Shown piece by piece: positions 45,401-54,243 of a stretch of DNA of 64,000 nt. The position numbers and the translations under genes were made by a program. Below the pieces are notes generated by a model. The model was not told the origin of the DNA. It saw only the letters and a list, made by a program, of their open reading frames with translations, and did not search any database. Source of the DNA: Amycolatopsis alba DSM 44262. GTDB taxonomy: Bacteria > Actinomycetota > Actinomycetes > Mycobacteriales > Pseudonocardiaceae. Location: assembly GCF_000384215.1 (NCBI RefSeq), contig NZ_KB913032.1, positions 3,737,665 through 3,801,664 of the forward strand. Reading direction: 5' to 3'. Positions within the stretch are counted from its first letter, which is position 1. The number at the start of each line of letters is the position of its first letter.

Positions 45401-46747
45401 TCAAGAGCGGGAGATGCGGGTCATTTCGTCGCGTTCCACGACCTTGACGCGTTCCCGGCCGTGCGGGGCGCCGAGGGATTTTTCGTGGGCGTCGAGTTTG
45501 CCCCAGCCGTCCCAGGTGGTGAAGGGGACGCCGCGTTCGGTGAGGAATCCGAGGATCGCGTCGGGGTCGTCCGCCGCCGGGGCGGTCAGGTTGTCGGCGT
45601 CGGCGAGCAGGCTCGCGATGGTTTCGGCCGCGTCGCCCTTGGTGTGGCCGATGAGGCCGACCGGGCCGCGTTTGATCCAGCCGGTCACGTAGACGCCCGG
45701 CACCTGGTCCTCGTCGATGTCCAGCACCCGGCCTGCCTGGTTCGGCACGGTCCCGGTGGTGTGGTCGAACGGGATCTCCGGAAGGTGCGAAGACAGGTAG
45801 CCGACAGCGCGGTAGACGGCCTGGACGTCCCAGTCGTGGAACTCGCCGGTGCCGCGCACGTTGCCGTCACCGGTCAGTTCGGTGCGCTCGGTCCGCAGGC
45901 CGGTCACCTTGCCGTCCTCGCCGACGACCTCGCAGGGCGAGTGCAGGAAGTGCAGGTGCAGCCGCTTCGGCCGGTCGCCCTGGTCGCGGATCGCCCATTC
46001 CTGCAGCGTCTTCACGACCATGTCGATCTGCTTCGACGCCCGCAGCGCGGTGATGCTGCCTTCGTCGAACTCGATGTCCTCGGGGTACACGATGACTTCG
46101 ACGTTCGGCGAGTGGTCCAGCTCCCGCAGTTCCAGCGGGGTGAACTTCGCCTGGGCCGGGCCGCGGCGCCCGAACACGTGCACGTCGGTGACCGGGCTGG
46201 CCTTCAAGCCCTGGTAGACGTTGTCCGGGATGTCGGTGCTGAGCAGCTCGTCCGCGGTCTTCGCGAGAACACGGGCCACGTCGAGCGCGACGTTCCCGAC
46301 ACCGAGGACCGCGACCGAGGTCGCGTTCAGCGGCCAGGTGCGCGGCACGTCCGGGTGCCCGTCGTACCAGGAGACGAAGTCCGCGGCGCCGTAGCAGCCG
46401 TCGAGGTCGATCCCTGGGATGTCCAGTTGCCGGTCGGCCATGGCGCCGGTCGAGAAGATGACCGCGTCGTAGAACTGGCGCAGGTCGTCGAGCTTCAGGT
46501 CGGTCCCGTAGTCGACGTTGCCCAGCAGCCGGATGTTCGGCTTGTCGAGGACCTTGTGCAGGGCGGTCACGATGCCCTTGATCCGGGGGTGGTCGGGCGC
46601 GACGCCGTATCGGATCAGCCCGAACGGCGCCGGCATGCGCTCGAACAGGTCGATCGTCACGTCTGCGTCGGACTTGTCGAGGATGTCGGCGGCATAGATA
46701 CCGGCCGGACCGGCACCCACGATGGCTACACGAAGAGAACGGCTCAC
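45401..46747 (-). CDS. FAD-dependent ferredoxin/adrenodoxin-NADP+ reductase (FprA-like)
   Basis: A 448-residue reductase that passes electrons between NADPH and ferredoxin-type partners. FAD motif VAIVGAGPAGIYAADIL is at residues 6-22; the adrenodoxin reductase signature FGLIRYGVAPDHPRIKGI near 43; the NADP motif VAVLGVGNVALDVARVL near 145; and the C-terminal GDAAETIASLL. The GTG at 46747 (directly after GGTAGGGG) is preferred; a GTG 9 bp upstream is possible. An iron-box-like palindrome lies upstream, so iron control is plausible. Divergent from the glutaminase gene. Confidence 0.92.
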   Translation of the reverse strand: MSRSLRVAIVGAGPAGIYAADILDKSDADVTIDLFERMPAPFGLIRYGVAPDHPRIKGIVTALHKVLDKPNIRLLGNVDYGTDLKLDDLRQFYDAVIFSTGAMADRQLDIPGIDLDGCYGAADFVSWYDGHPDVPRTWPLNATSVAVLGVGNVALDVARVLAKTADELLSTDIPDNVYQGLKASPVTDVHVFGRRGPAQAKFTPLELRELDHSPNVEVIVYPEDIEFDEGSITALRASKQIDMVVKTLQEWAIRDQGDRPKRLHLHFLHSPCEVVGEDGKVTGLRTERTELTGDGNVRGTGEFHDWDVQAVYRAVGYLSSHLPEIPFDHTTGTVPNQAGRVLDIDEDQVPGVYVTGWIKRGPVGLIGHTKGDAAETIASLLADADNLTAPAADDPDAILGFLTERGVPFTTWDGWGKLDAHEKSLGAPHGRERVKVVERDEMTRISRS

Positions 46748-46761
46748 CCCTACCACGGTAA

Positions 46762-46777
46762 GTTAGGTTGCCCTAAC
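46762..46777 (-). promoter_or_regulatory. Iron-box-like palindrome upstream of fprA-like gene
   Basis: GTTAGG-TTGC-CCTAAC, a perfect 6-bp inverted repeat with the TTAGG-N4-CCTAA core shared by the site upstream of the merR gene and by the IdeR/DtxR consensus. It is 14 bp from the start codon, a position suited to repression. Confidence 0.55.
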
Positions 46778-46831
46778 AATCATTGTGATCTGGCGTACGG
46801 TCCACCTGGTGGGAGCCGCTAAGCTGGATCC

Positions 46832-47476
46832 ATGCGCGTGCTCGTCGTCGACAACTACGACAGTTTTGTCTACAACCTGGTCCAGTACCTGGCCCAGCTC
46901 GGCGCCGACTGCACCGTCTGGCGCAACGACGTGGTGGACATCGACAAGCTCGGCGAGTTCGACGCGGTACTCGTCTCTCCCGGCCCCGGAACCCCGGAAC
47001 GTGCTGGTCAGAGCATGGACGTCGTCCGCAAATGCGCCGACGAGCGGATCCCGATGCTCGGCGTCTGCCTCGGCCATCAGGCCCTGGGCGTCGTCTTCGG
47101 CGCCACCGTCGACCGCGCCCCGGAACTGCTGCACGGCAAGACCAGTCAAGTCCACCATTCGGGCGACGGGGTCCTCGCCGGACTCCCTGCCGAATTCACC
47201 GCCACGCGGTACCACTCGCTGACCGTTTTGCCGGAAACCATCGATGACGCCGTGTTCGAGATCACAGGCCGCACCGAGTCCGGTGTCGTGATGGGCATGC
47301 GGCACCGCGAGCTGCCGCTCGAAGGCGTCCAGTTCCACCCCGAGTCCGTGCTCACCCAGGGCGGGCATCGGATGCTGGCGAACTGGATGGCCTCGGCCGG
47401 GCATCCGGTCCCCGACGCCACGGTCGAAGAACTCGAACAGGCGACCCGCGCGCTGCAGAAGGCCGCTGCTGCGTGA
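46832..47476 (+). CDS. pabA: Class I glutamine amidotransferase (PabA/TrpG type)
   Basis: A 214-residue glutaminase that supplies ammonia to aminodeoxychorismate or anthranilate synthase. Nucleophile Cys in GVCLGHQALG (near 79), and His/Glu in FHPES (near 170). The N-terminus VLVVDNYDSFVYNLVQYL is the family hallmark. M. tuberculosis trpG (Rv0013) occupies the same place before pknB. No synthase partner gene is in the window, so PabA or TrpG role is undecided. ATG start. Confidence 0.9.
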   Translation: MRVLVVDNYDSFVYNLVQYLAQLGADCTVWRNDVVDIDKLGEFDAVLVSPGPGTPERAGQSMDVVRKCADERIPMLGVCLGHQALGVVFGATVDRAPELLHGKTSQVHHSGDGVLAGLPAEFTATRYHSLTVLPETIDDAVFEITGRTESGVVMGMRHRELPLEGVQFHPESVLTQGGHRMLANWMASAGHPVPDATVEELEQATRALQKAAAA

Positions 47477-48285
47477 CTTCGCTGATCCGGCTCGAAGGAG
47501 TCGGTAAGCGCTACGGCCGCGGCGAGCCCGTGCTCGTCGACGTCGACCTCGACGTCCCGGCGGGCCGTGTGATCGGCATCCTCGGCTCGAACGGCTCGGG
47601 GAAGTCGACGCTGCTCAGGATCCTCGCGGCACTTTCCCGTGAAACCTCGGGAACCGTCGTGGGCAACCCGCGGGTCGGCTACCTGCCGGATCGTTTCCCG
47701 GCGGGCCAGCGGATGAGTGCCAGGGCGTACCTGCGGCACATGGCCCGCGTCGACGGATTTGTCGATTTGGCGGCCATCGACCCTTTGCTGGAGCGGTTGG
47801 CGCTGGTCGGCGGCCCGGACGCACCCCTGCGGACCCTGTCGAAGGGCAACGCCCAGAAGGTCGGCCTCGCCCAAGCCGTCCTGGCCGAGCCGGAACTGCT
47901 GATCCTCGACGAACCCTGGTCCGGCCTCGACGTCGAAGCCCATACGGTGCTCGGCGAACTCGTCGCCGAGACCAGGGAACGCGGCGCGAGCGTGGTCTTC
48001 ACCGACCACAGGGCGGCCGCCGTGCACGCCCACGCCGACGACGTCCACCGGATGGACGCCGGCCTCCTGACCCGCGTCGAGACGAGCACGAAAACCGAAA
48101 ACGCGACAAGAATCGTCCTCGACGGGCCCGGCGGCGACTGGACGGCGGAACCCGGCGTCAGCCAGGCCGTGGCCGATGGCGGAAAAGTCACCCTGACGGT
48201 CGAGGCAGGGCACACGGACGCCGTCCTGCTGCGCGCGCTCAACCGCGGCTTCTCGGTCCGGGAGGTGACGCCGTGCTCGCCATGA
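47473..48285 (+). CDS. ABC transporter ATP-binding protein
   Basis: A 270-residue ATPase. Walker A GSNGSGKSTLLRI near residue 39, signature-like LSKGNAQKVGLAQAVL near 123 (a K-for-G variant of LSGGQ), Walker B LLILDEPWSGLDVEA near 143, and H-loop VVFTDHRAA near 172. The 65-residue C-terminal extension is non-canonical. GTG start coupled to the glutaminase gene (GTGA). With the next gene it forms a small two-gene ABC module; substrate unknown. Confidence 0.85.
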   Translation: MTSLIRLEGVGKRYGRGEPVLVDVDLDVPAGRVIGILGSNGSGKSTLLRILAALSRETSGTVVGNPRVGYLPDRFPAGQRMSARAYLRHMARVDGFVDLAAIDPLLERLALVGGPDAPLRTLSKGNAQKVGLAQAVLAEPELLILDEPWSGLDVEAHTVLGELVAETRERGASVVFTDHRAAAVHAHADDVHRMDAGLLTRVETSTKTENATRIVLDGPGGDWTAEPGVSQAVADGGKVTLTVEAGHTDAVLLRALNRGFSVREVTPCSP

Positions 48286-48917
48286 CCCGCTACTACCTCG
48301 CGCTGCTCGGCCACTCCCAGCGCTACCTCCCCGCGATCCTCGCCTACATCGCGGTCAACACCGTGCTCTACACGGATCCGAAGTCGCCGCTGCTGCCGCA
48401 GTACGGCATCAGCGCGGGCTCGCTCCTGGTGGTCTCGTGCTGGCTGACGATCGCGATGCTCGACGTCGAGGACCCGATGCAGCGGCTGGTGACCTTCAGC
48501 CACGCCCGGCGCTGGCGATCGATCCTCGGCGGCGCCACGCTGGCCGTCTTCGGCTGCGCGGTCGCGCTGATCCTCGTGACGGTGCTGTGGTCCGGCCTCC
48601 GCACCGGCGGCTTCACGATCGGCACCTTCGCGCTGGGCTCGGCGGCGCACGCGTTGTGCGCGCTGTTCGGGATCGCGATCGGCCTGCCCTGCTCGCGGCT
48701 GCTGATCCCGCGCGTCGGCTGGTCCGTGCTGGCCGCGATCTTCGCCCTCGCGGCCGTGCTCCTGGTGAAATGGCTGCCGCTGGCCAACCCGCTGCTGCGT
48801 GCCCTGACCTCGCAACAACCGGTGGCCGTCCCGTTCACGGTGGCCGTGGTGGCGGCGGTCGCAGCCTTGCTCCTGAGCGCGACGGCCGTCGGATTCCTGC
48901 TCCGCCGCAACGCCTGA
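48282..48917 (+). CDS. ABC transporter membrane protein
   Basis: A 211-residue integral membrane protein with about six hydrophobic segments (YLPAILAYIAVNTVLY; GSLLVVSCWLTIAMLDV; ATLAVFGCAVALILVTVLW; LCALFGIAIGLPCSRLLI; WSVLAAIFALAAVLLVKWL; PFTVAVVAAVAALLLSATAVGFLL). It is the permease partner of the upstream ATPase. The ATG at 48282 gives an ATGA overlap with that gene and is preferred to a GTG three codons earlier. Confidence 0.8.
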   Translation: MTRYYLALLGHSQRYLPAILAYIAVNTVLYTDPKSPLLPQYGISAGSLLVVSCWLTIAMLDVEDPMQRLVTFSHARRWRSILGGATLAVFGCAVALILVTVLWSGLRTGGFTIGTFALGSAAHALCALFGIAIGLPCSRLLIPRVGWSVLAAIFALAAVLLVKWLPLANPLLRALTSQQPVAVPFTVAVVAAVAALLLSATAVGFLLRRNA

Positions 48918-49456
48918 TGCCGCGCCTCATCGCGCTCAACGGACCACCCGCCTGCGGGAAGTCGACACTCGCCCGGCTCTACGCCGAAGAACATCCGCTG
49001 ACGCTGAACCTCGACATCGACCGGATCCGAGGCCTGCTCGGCGCCTGGCGCGACGACGCCGCGAAAGCGGGCATGCTCGCCAGGGATCTCGCGATGAGCG
49101 CCGCGCGAACCCACCTGCTCGCGGGCCACGGCGTGATCGTGCCGCAGTTCCTCGGCCGCGCCGATCTCCTCGAGCGGCTCGAAGCGCTCGCCGAGGAGAC
49201 GGCCGCGGAGTTTCACGAGATCGTCCTCCTCGACACGAAGGACAACGCGCTCCGGCGGTTCGCCGAACGCACCCGCGCGGCGGCCGAGCCCGAGCACGTC
49301 GAAGCACACGAGATGCTGGACGGCCGCGGACAGCCGGCGGCGATGTACGACCGCCTCGTGGCACTCATCGAGACGAGGCCGAGAGCGAAAATCGTCCGGA
49401 CGCACGCCGGGAAGATCCAGGACGCGTACCAGGGACTTCTGGGGAAACTGACATAA
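48917..49456 (+). CDS. P-loop kinase-like ATPase (AAA_33 type)
   Basis: A 179-residue P-loop protein. Walker A is LIALNGPPACGKSTLARLY near residues 4-22, and the DLDRIR-like LDIDRIRGLLGAW follows, as in zeta-toxin/gluconate-kinase-like small kinases. It might phosphorylate a small metabolite or antibiotic. TGATG-coupled to the permease gene, and ended by a strong terminator. The substrate cannot be inferred. Confidence 0.78.
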   Translation: MPRLIALNGPPACGKSTLARLYAEEHPLTLNLDIDRIRGLLGAWRDDAAKAGMLARDLAMSAARTHLLAGHGVIVPQFLGRADLLERLEALAEETAAEFHEIVLLDTKDNALRRFAERTRAAAEPEHVEAHEMLDGRGQPAAMYDRLVALIETRPRAKIVRTHAGKIQDAYQGLLGKLT

Positions 49457-49457
49457 A

Positions 49458-49489
49458 AAGGGCCCCGCACGTAGCCGTGCGGGGCCCTT
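49458..49489. terminator. Bidirectional terminator between the kinase-like gene and pknB
   Basis: A perfect 14-bp stem, AAGGGCCCCGCACG with its complement and a TAGC loop, between convergent stops. The plus-strand side is preceded by AAAAA, giving T-tract on the minus strand. Confidence 0.9.
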
Positions 49490-49501
49490 CGTCGAGCTGT
49501 C

Positions 49502-51472
49502 CTACTGTCCGCCGCCAGGGAAGATCCCCGACTTGGTCGGTGATGTCGTCGTCTCATCGCCTTCGACGACGAACAGCGTGACCGGCGTGCTCTTCGAGAT
49601 CTTCGTCCCGGCCTGCGGGTTGGTCTTGCTGACCTTGCCTGCCAGATCCCGGTCGCCGTTCTTGTCGGCCTGCGTGTTCACCGCACCGGTCCAGCCCAGC
49701 GACTGCAGCTTCTGGACCGCCTGATCATCGGTCATGCCCTTCAGGTTCGGCATGTCGAAGGTCTCCTGGCTGCCGTCCGACACGGTCAGCTTGACCACAC
49801 TGCCGACGGGGACCTTGCCACCGTTCGGGGTCTGCTCGATGACCGTGTCCTTGGGCTGGTCGGAAGCCGCGGTGGTGACCGACGGGGTGAACCCGGCCCC
49901 CTTCAGCCCGGCTTCCGCTTCGGCACGCGTCTTGCCCTTGTAGTTCTGGACCGTCTTCAGTTCCTTGGACTTGGCGACCGTGATGTCGACCTTCGAGCCC
50001 TGGTCGACCTCGGCCTGCGCGGCCGGGTTCTGAGACAGGACCTTGCCCGCGTTGTTCGGGTCGTCGTTCTCTTCCTCTGTGGTCGCCCCGAGCTTCAGGC
50101 CGGCTTCGGTCAGCGCGGTCAGGGCATCGGCCTGGGACTTGCCCTTGAGATCCGGAGCCTTGACCTTGCCCGGCTTGGAGCCGACGGTCAGCGTGATCTT
50201 CTCCGAGGTCGGCGTGACCTGACCCACGTTCGGGTTGATCGCGATGACCTTGTCGATGTCGTTCTCGTCGCAGGCGGGCATGCCGCTGACGGCCTCCCCG
50301 GTGCACGGCACCTTCTTGGTGGGCTCGAACGAGTTGAACCCCGCGCCCCGGAGCGTGTCCTTCGCCGAGGCCTCGCTCTGGTTGAGGACGCTCGGGATCG
50401 CCTTGCTCTCGGTACCCGTGCTGCTGAAGGCGTTCGACAGCCACATGATCAGCAGCACGATGGCCGCCAGCGAAACCACGAGACCGGCGATCAGCCAGGC
50501 CCGGCGCTTCTTCTTCGCGGCCGGATCTTCCTCGTCCTCTTCGTACTGGTCGTAGCGCTGCGGCACCCGGCGGTCGGAGTCCATGACCTGGGTGCGCTCG
50601 TCCTCCGACATCACCATCGGCGCGGACGGCCGCTGGCCGGACAGCGTGCGGACCAGGTCCGAACGCATCTCCGCCGACGACTGGTACCGGTTCGCCGGGC
50701 CCTTCGCGAGCGCCTTGAGCACGACGGCGTCGAGCTCGGGCGCCACGGCCGGGTTCACCGACGACGGCGGGTTCGGGTCCTCCCGGACGTGCTGGTACGC
50801 CACCGCGACCGGGGAATCGCCAGTGAAGGGCGGCTCGCCGGTGATGAGTTCGTACAGCACACAGCCCGCGGCGTAGACGTCGGAACGCGCGTCGACGGAC
50901 TCACCGCGGGCCTGCTCCGGCGAGAGGTACTGCGCCGTGCCGATCACCGCGGCGGTCTGCGTCATCGCGGACTGCCCGTCGTGCATGGCGCGCGCGATGC
51001 CGAAGTCCATCACCTTGACGGCGCCGTTCTTCGTGATCATCACGTTCGCCGGCTTGACGTCGCGGTGCACGATGCCGTGCCGGTGCGAGAAGTCCAGCGC
51101 CGCGCAGACGTCGGCCATGACCTCCATCGCCCGCTTCTGCGACATCGGGCCTTCGGTCTTCACGATGTCCCGCAGAGTCCGTCCTTCGACGTACTCCATG
51201 ACGATGTAGGGCAGCGGGCCGAACTCGGTGTTCGTCTCGCCGGTGTCGTAGACGGCGACGATCGCCGGGTGGTTCAGTGCCGCCGCGTTCTGTGCCTCGC
51301 GACGGAAACGTTCTTGGAACTGGGGATCCCGCGCCAGGTCGGCTCGCAGGATCTTGATCGCCACCTCCCGGCCCAGGCGCACGTCGTGGCCGTGATGGAC
51401 CTCGGACATGCCTCCGTAGCCGAGCGTGTCGCCCAGCTCGTAGCGGTTGCTGAGCAGTCTTGGTGTGCTCAT
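49502..51472 (-). CDS. pknB: Serine/threonine protein kinase PknB with PASTA domains
   Basis: A 656-residue receptor kinase that controls cell-wall synthesis and division. Kinase core: glycine loop GYGGMSEV near residue 18, Lys in VAIKIL near 40, catalytic [11 protein letters not shown] near 136, DFGIA near 156. A transmembrane helix ([21 protein letters not shown]) is near 335, followed by four extracellular PASTA repeats. PASTA domains bind peptidoglycan fragments. The ATG at 51472 overlaps the pknA stop (ATGA). Last gene of the fhaA-to-pknB block. Confidence 0.97.
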   Translation of the reverse strand: MSTPRLLSNRYELGDTLGYGGMSEVHHGHDVRLGREVAIKILRADLARDPQFQERFRREAQNAAALNHPAIVAVYDTGETNTEFGPLPYIVMEYVEGRTLRDIVKTEGPMSQKRAMEVMADVCAALDFSHRHGIVHRDVKPANVMITKNGAVKVMDFGIARAMHDGQSAMTQTAAVIGTAQYLSPEQARGESVDARSDVYAAGCVLYELITGEPPFTGDSPVAVAYQHVREDPNPPSSVNPAVAPELDAVVLKALAKGPANRYQSSAEMRSDLVRTLSGQRPSAPMVMSEDERTQVMDSDRRVPQRYDQYEEDEEDPAAKKKRRAWLIAGLVVSLAAIVLLIMWLSNAFSSTGTESKAIPSVLNQSEASAKDTLRGAGFNSFEPTKKVPCTGEAVSGMPACDENDIDKVIAINPNVGQVTPTSEKITLTVGSKPGKVKAPDLKGKSQADALTALTEAGLKLGATTEEENDDPNNAGKVLSQNPAAQAEVDQGSKVDITVAKSKELKTVQNYKGKTRAEAEAGLKGAGFTPSVTTAASDQPKDTVIEQTPNGGKVPVGSVVKLTVSDGSQETFDMPNLKGMTDDQAVQKLQSLGWTGAVNTQADKNGDRDLAGKVSKTNPQAGTKISKSTPVTLFVVEGDETTTSPTKSGIFPGGGQ

Positions 51473-52776
51473 CTCTGCGTGCCGTTCCATTCCGTCCAAG
51501 GTTTGCTGCTCATCATTCCTGGATTCGCCTGCCCGGCCGACTCCTCGTTGCTGCCCTCCGTCGGCGCCGCGGGGTACGCGGACGTCTGCGAAGGACCTAC
51601 AGGCTTCTTACCCGGAGCCGGTGCCTGTTCACTCATTTCCACGCCGCCCGACTGCTGTCCGTTGCCCGAACCGACCAGTCTCACGATGAGGAAGGCTCCT
51701 GCCACCAGTACTGCGATCAGGATCACCGCGAGCAGCACCCACCAGCCCCAGTGCGGCCGTCTGCCGGGCAGGCGGCGGACCGCCATCGGAGGCGGGCCGG
51801 TGACCGGGTGCATCGCCGGATGCGACGCCGGTCCGACCGCCGCCATCGGGTTCGGCGGCGAGTGCGGGCCGGGCGGCATCTGCTGCGGCAGTACGGGCTG
51901 GCCTGCGGAGTAGGCCACGTTGACCAGCCCCGACGGCGTCGGGAGTGGCAGACCGGCGCGGACCGCGGCCACCGCGGCCGCGAATTCGCCGCCGCTGTTG
52001 TACCGCTGTCTCGGATCCTTGATCAGGGTGGCTTCGATGACCGCGCGGGTACCCGGCGGCACGTCCGGCGGCAGCGGTGGCGGGAGATCGCGGATGTGCA
52101 TCATCGCGACCGTCACCGCGTTCTCCGAAAGGAACGGCCGGTGCCCGGTGAGGCATTCGTAGCCGCACACGGCCAGCGAGTAGACGTCGCTCGCCGGTTC
52201 GGCGTTGTGCCCGAGCGCCTGCTCGGGGGCGATGTAGTGGGCGGTGCCCATGACCATGCCGGACCTGGTCACCGGGGCGGCGTCGGCGGCCTTCGCGACC
52301 CCGAAGTCGGTGATCTTCACGCTCCCGGCCGGGGTGACCATGATGTTGCCCGGTTTGACGTCGCGGTGCACCAGACCGGTTTCGTGCGCGGCCTGCAGCG
52401 CGTTCCCGGCCTGTTCGAGGATGTCCAGGGTGCGCTCGGCGTTCAGTCGCCCCTCGCGGGTGATGATCGCGGCCAGCGGATCGCCTTCGACCAGTTCCAT
52501 CACCAGATACGCGATCGACAGCTCGTCCGCGACCGTCTCGCCGTAGTCGTGCACGGCGGCGATGCCCGGATGGTTCAGCGACGCCGTCATGCGCGCTTCG
52601 GTCCGGAAGCGGTGCAGGAACTCGGCGTCGCCGGACAGTTCCGCCTTGAGGATCTTGACCGCGACCGTCCGGTCCAGCCGCGTGTCACTGGCCTGCCAGA
52701 CCTCGCCCATCCCGCCGACGGCGATCCGGTTCGTCAGCTTGTACCGGTCGGCCAGCAGCTGACCCGAGGACAGCAT
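51469..52776 (-). CDS. pknA: Serine/threonine protein kinase PknA
   Basis: A 435-residue kinase that acts with PknB in growth and division. Motifs: [10 protein letters not shown] near residue 18, VAVKIL near 39, [11 protein letters not shown] near 139, DFGVAKAAD near 159, [10 protein letters not shown] near 181. A Pro-rich cytoplasmic linker precedes one transmembrane helix ([24 protein letters not shown]) and a short extracellular tail. ATG start 4 bp after the pbpA stop. Confidence 0.96.
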   Translation of the reverse strand: MLSSGQLLADRYKLTNRIAVGGMGEVWQASDTRLDRTVAVKILKAELSGDAEFLHRFRTEARMTASLNHPGIAAVHDYGETVADELSIAYLVMELVEGDPLAAIITREGRLNAERTLDILEQAGNALQAAHETGLVHRDVKPGNIMVTPAGSVKITDFGVAKAADAAPVTRSGMVMGTAHYIAPEQALGHNAEPASDVYSLAVCGYECLTGHRPFLSENAVTVAMMHIRDLPPPLPPDVPPGTRAVIEATLIKDPRQRYNSGGEFAAAVAAVRAGLPLPTPSGLVNVAYSAGQPVLPQQMPPGPHSPPNPMAAVGPASHPAMHPVTGPPPMAVRRLPGRRPHWGWWVLLAVILIAVLVAGAFLIVRLVGSGNGQQSGGVEMSEQAPAPGKKPVGPSQTSAYPAAPTEGSNEESAGQANPGMMSSKPWTEWNGTQR

Positions 52777-52779
52777 CCG

Positions 52780-54243
52780 CTATCCACCCCCGAGCATGGC
52801 GTTGATCGCGGCGCGGCCGATCTCCGCGGCCACGGTGCCACCGGTCGCTTCGAGCCCGCGGTTGCCACCGGACTCGACGACCACCGAGACGGCGATCTTC
52901 GGGTCCATCGCCGGCGCGAACCCGGTGTACCAGGCGTGCGGCGGGGTGTTCTTCGGGTCGGTGCCGTGCTCGGCGGTGCCGGTCTTGGAGGCGATCTGGA
53001 TGTCGCCGCGTTTGCCGGCGCCCTTCGTGTTCTCCTCCGACGCGAGCATCATGTCGCGCAGGATCGCGGCGTTCGCGCTGGACATGGCGGCGTCGCCGGT
53101 CAGTTCGCTCGGTTTGTAGTCCTCGATGGTCGACAGGTTCGGCGCCAGCAGCGACTGCACGAGCTGCGGCTTCATCGCCATCCCGTTGTTCGCGATGGTC
53201 GCGGAAAGCAGGGCGTCCTGTATCGGGGTCAGGCGCACGTCGCGCTGCCCGATCGCGCTCTGGAACAGGGCCGCCTGCGAGTCCAGCGGGCCGAGAGTGG
53301 ACGCGGCGACCCGCATCGGCACGGTCAGATCCTCGCCGACACCGAAGTTCTTCGCGGTCGCGTTCAGCTTGTCCTTGCCGAGTTCACCCGCGAGCTGGGC
53401 GAAGGGCACGTTGCAGGAGTACCGCAGAGCTTCCTTCAGCGTATTGCCCTTGCAGGCCGCGCCGCCGTAGTTCTCCAGCGTCGTCTGCGTACCGGGGAGC
53501 TTGACGTTGGGCGCGGTGTCGACGGGCATGTCCGCCGTCTTGCCGTTCTCGAGCGCGGCCGCGGTCACCAGCAGCTTGGCCGTCGAACCCGGCGGGTAGC
53601 TCTCCGAGATCGCGCGGTTCAGCATCGGCTTCTTCGGGTCGTCGCGCCACTGCCCCCACGCCGCGATCTGCTCCTTGCCGACGTGCGAGGCGAGCCTGTT
53701 CGGGTCGTACGACGGCGTCGAGACCATGGCCAGGATGCGCCCGGTCTTCGGCTCGATCGCGACCACCGAACCGGTGTAGCCCTTCTGCGTCATCAGGTCG
53801 TACGCGGCCTTCTGCACGGCCGGGTTGATCGTCAGCCGCACGTTCCCGCCGCGCGGGTCACGGCCGGTGACCATGTCCGACAGGCGCCGCACGAACAGCC
53901 GCGGGTCGGAACCGTTGAGGACGTCGTCCTCGGACCGCTCCAGGCCACCCGAGCCGTAGTTGATCGAGTAGTAGCCGGTGACCGGCGCGTACATCGGGCC
54001 GTCGGCGTAGGTCCGGATGAACTTGTACTTGTCGTTCGACGGGTCGACCTTCGCGAGCGCGGTGCCATCGGGCGCGACGATCAGACCTCGCTGACGCGAG
54101 TACTCCTCGTAGAGCACCCGGAGGTTGCGCGAATCCGTGCGGTAGTCGTCGGCCTTGACCACCTGGATGTAGGTGGCGTTCGCCAGCAGGAGCACCACCA
54201 TGACGAGCATGGCGACGCCGACCTTGCGGAGCGGGGTGTTCAC
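52780..54243 (-). CDS. pbpA: Penicillin-binding protein PbpA (class B transpeptidase)
   Basis: A 487-residue class B PBP. One N-terminal transmembrane helix (VGVAMLVMVVLLLANATYIQV), then the dimerisation domain and the transpeptidase domain with SxxK (SYPPGSTAKLL, near residue 222), SxN (RYSCNVPF near 278) and KTG (ASKTGTAEHG near 425). It crosslinks peptidoglycan at the septum or poles. Coupled to rodA by overlap. Confidence 0.96.
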   Translation of the reverse strand: MNTPLRKVGVAMLVMVVLLLANATYIQVVKADDYRTDSRNLRVLYEEYSRQRGLIVAPDGTALAKVDPSNDKYKFIRTYADGPMYAPVTGYYSINYGSGGLERSEDDVLNGSDPRLFVRRLSDMVTGRDPRGGNVRLTINPAVQKAAYDLMTQKGYTGSVVAIEPKTGRILAMVSTPSYDPNRLASHVGKEQIAAWGQWRDDPKKPMLNRAISESYPPGSTAKLLVTAAALENGKTADMPVDTAPNVKLPGTQTTLENYGGAACKGNTLKEALRYSCNVPFAQLAGELGKDKLNATAKNFGVGEDLTVPMRVAASTLGPLDSQAALFQSAIGQRDVRLTPIQDALLSATIANNGMAMKPQLVQSLLAPNLSTIEDYKPSELTGDAAMSSANAAILRDMMLASEENTKGAGKRGDIQIASKTGTAEHGTDPKNTPPHAWYTGFAPAMDPKIAVSVVVESGGNRGLEATGGTVAAEIGRAAINAMLGGG

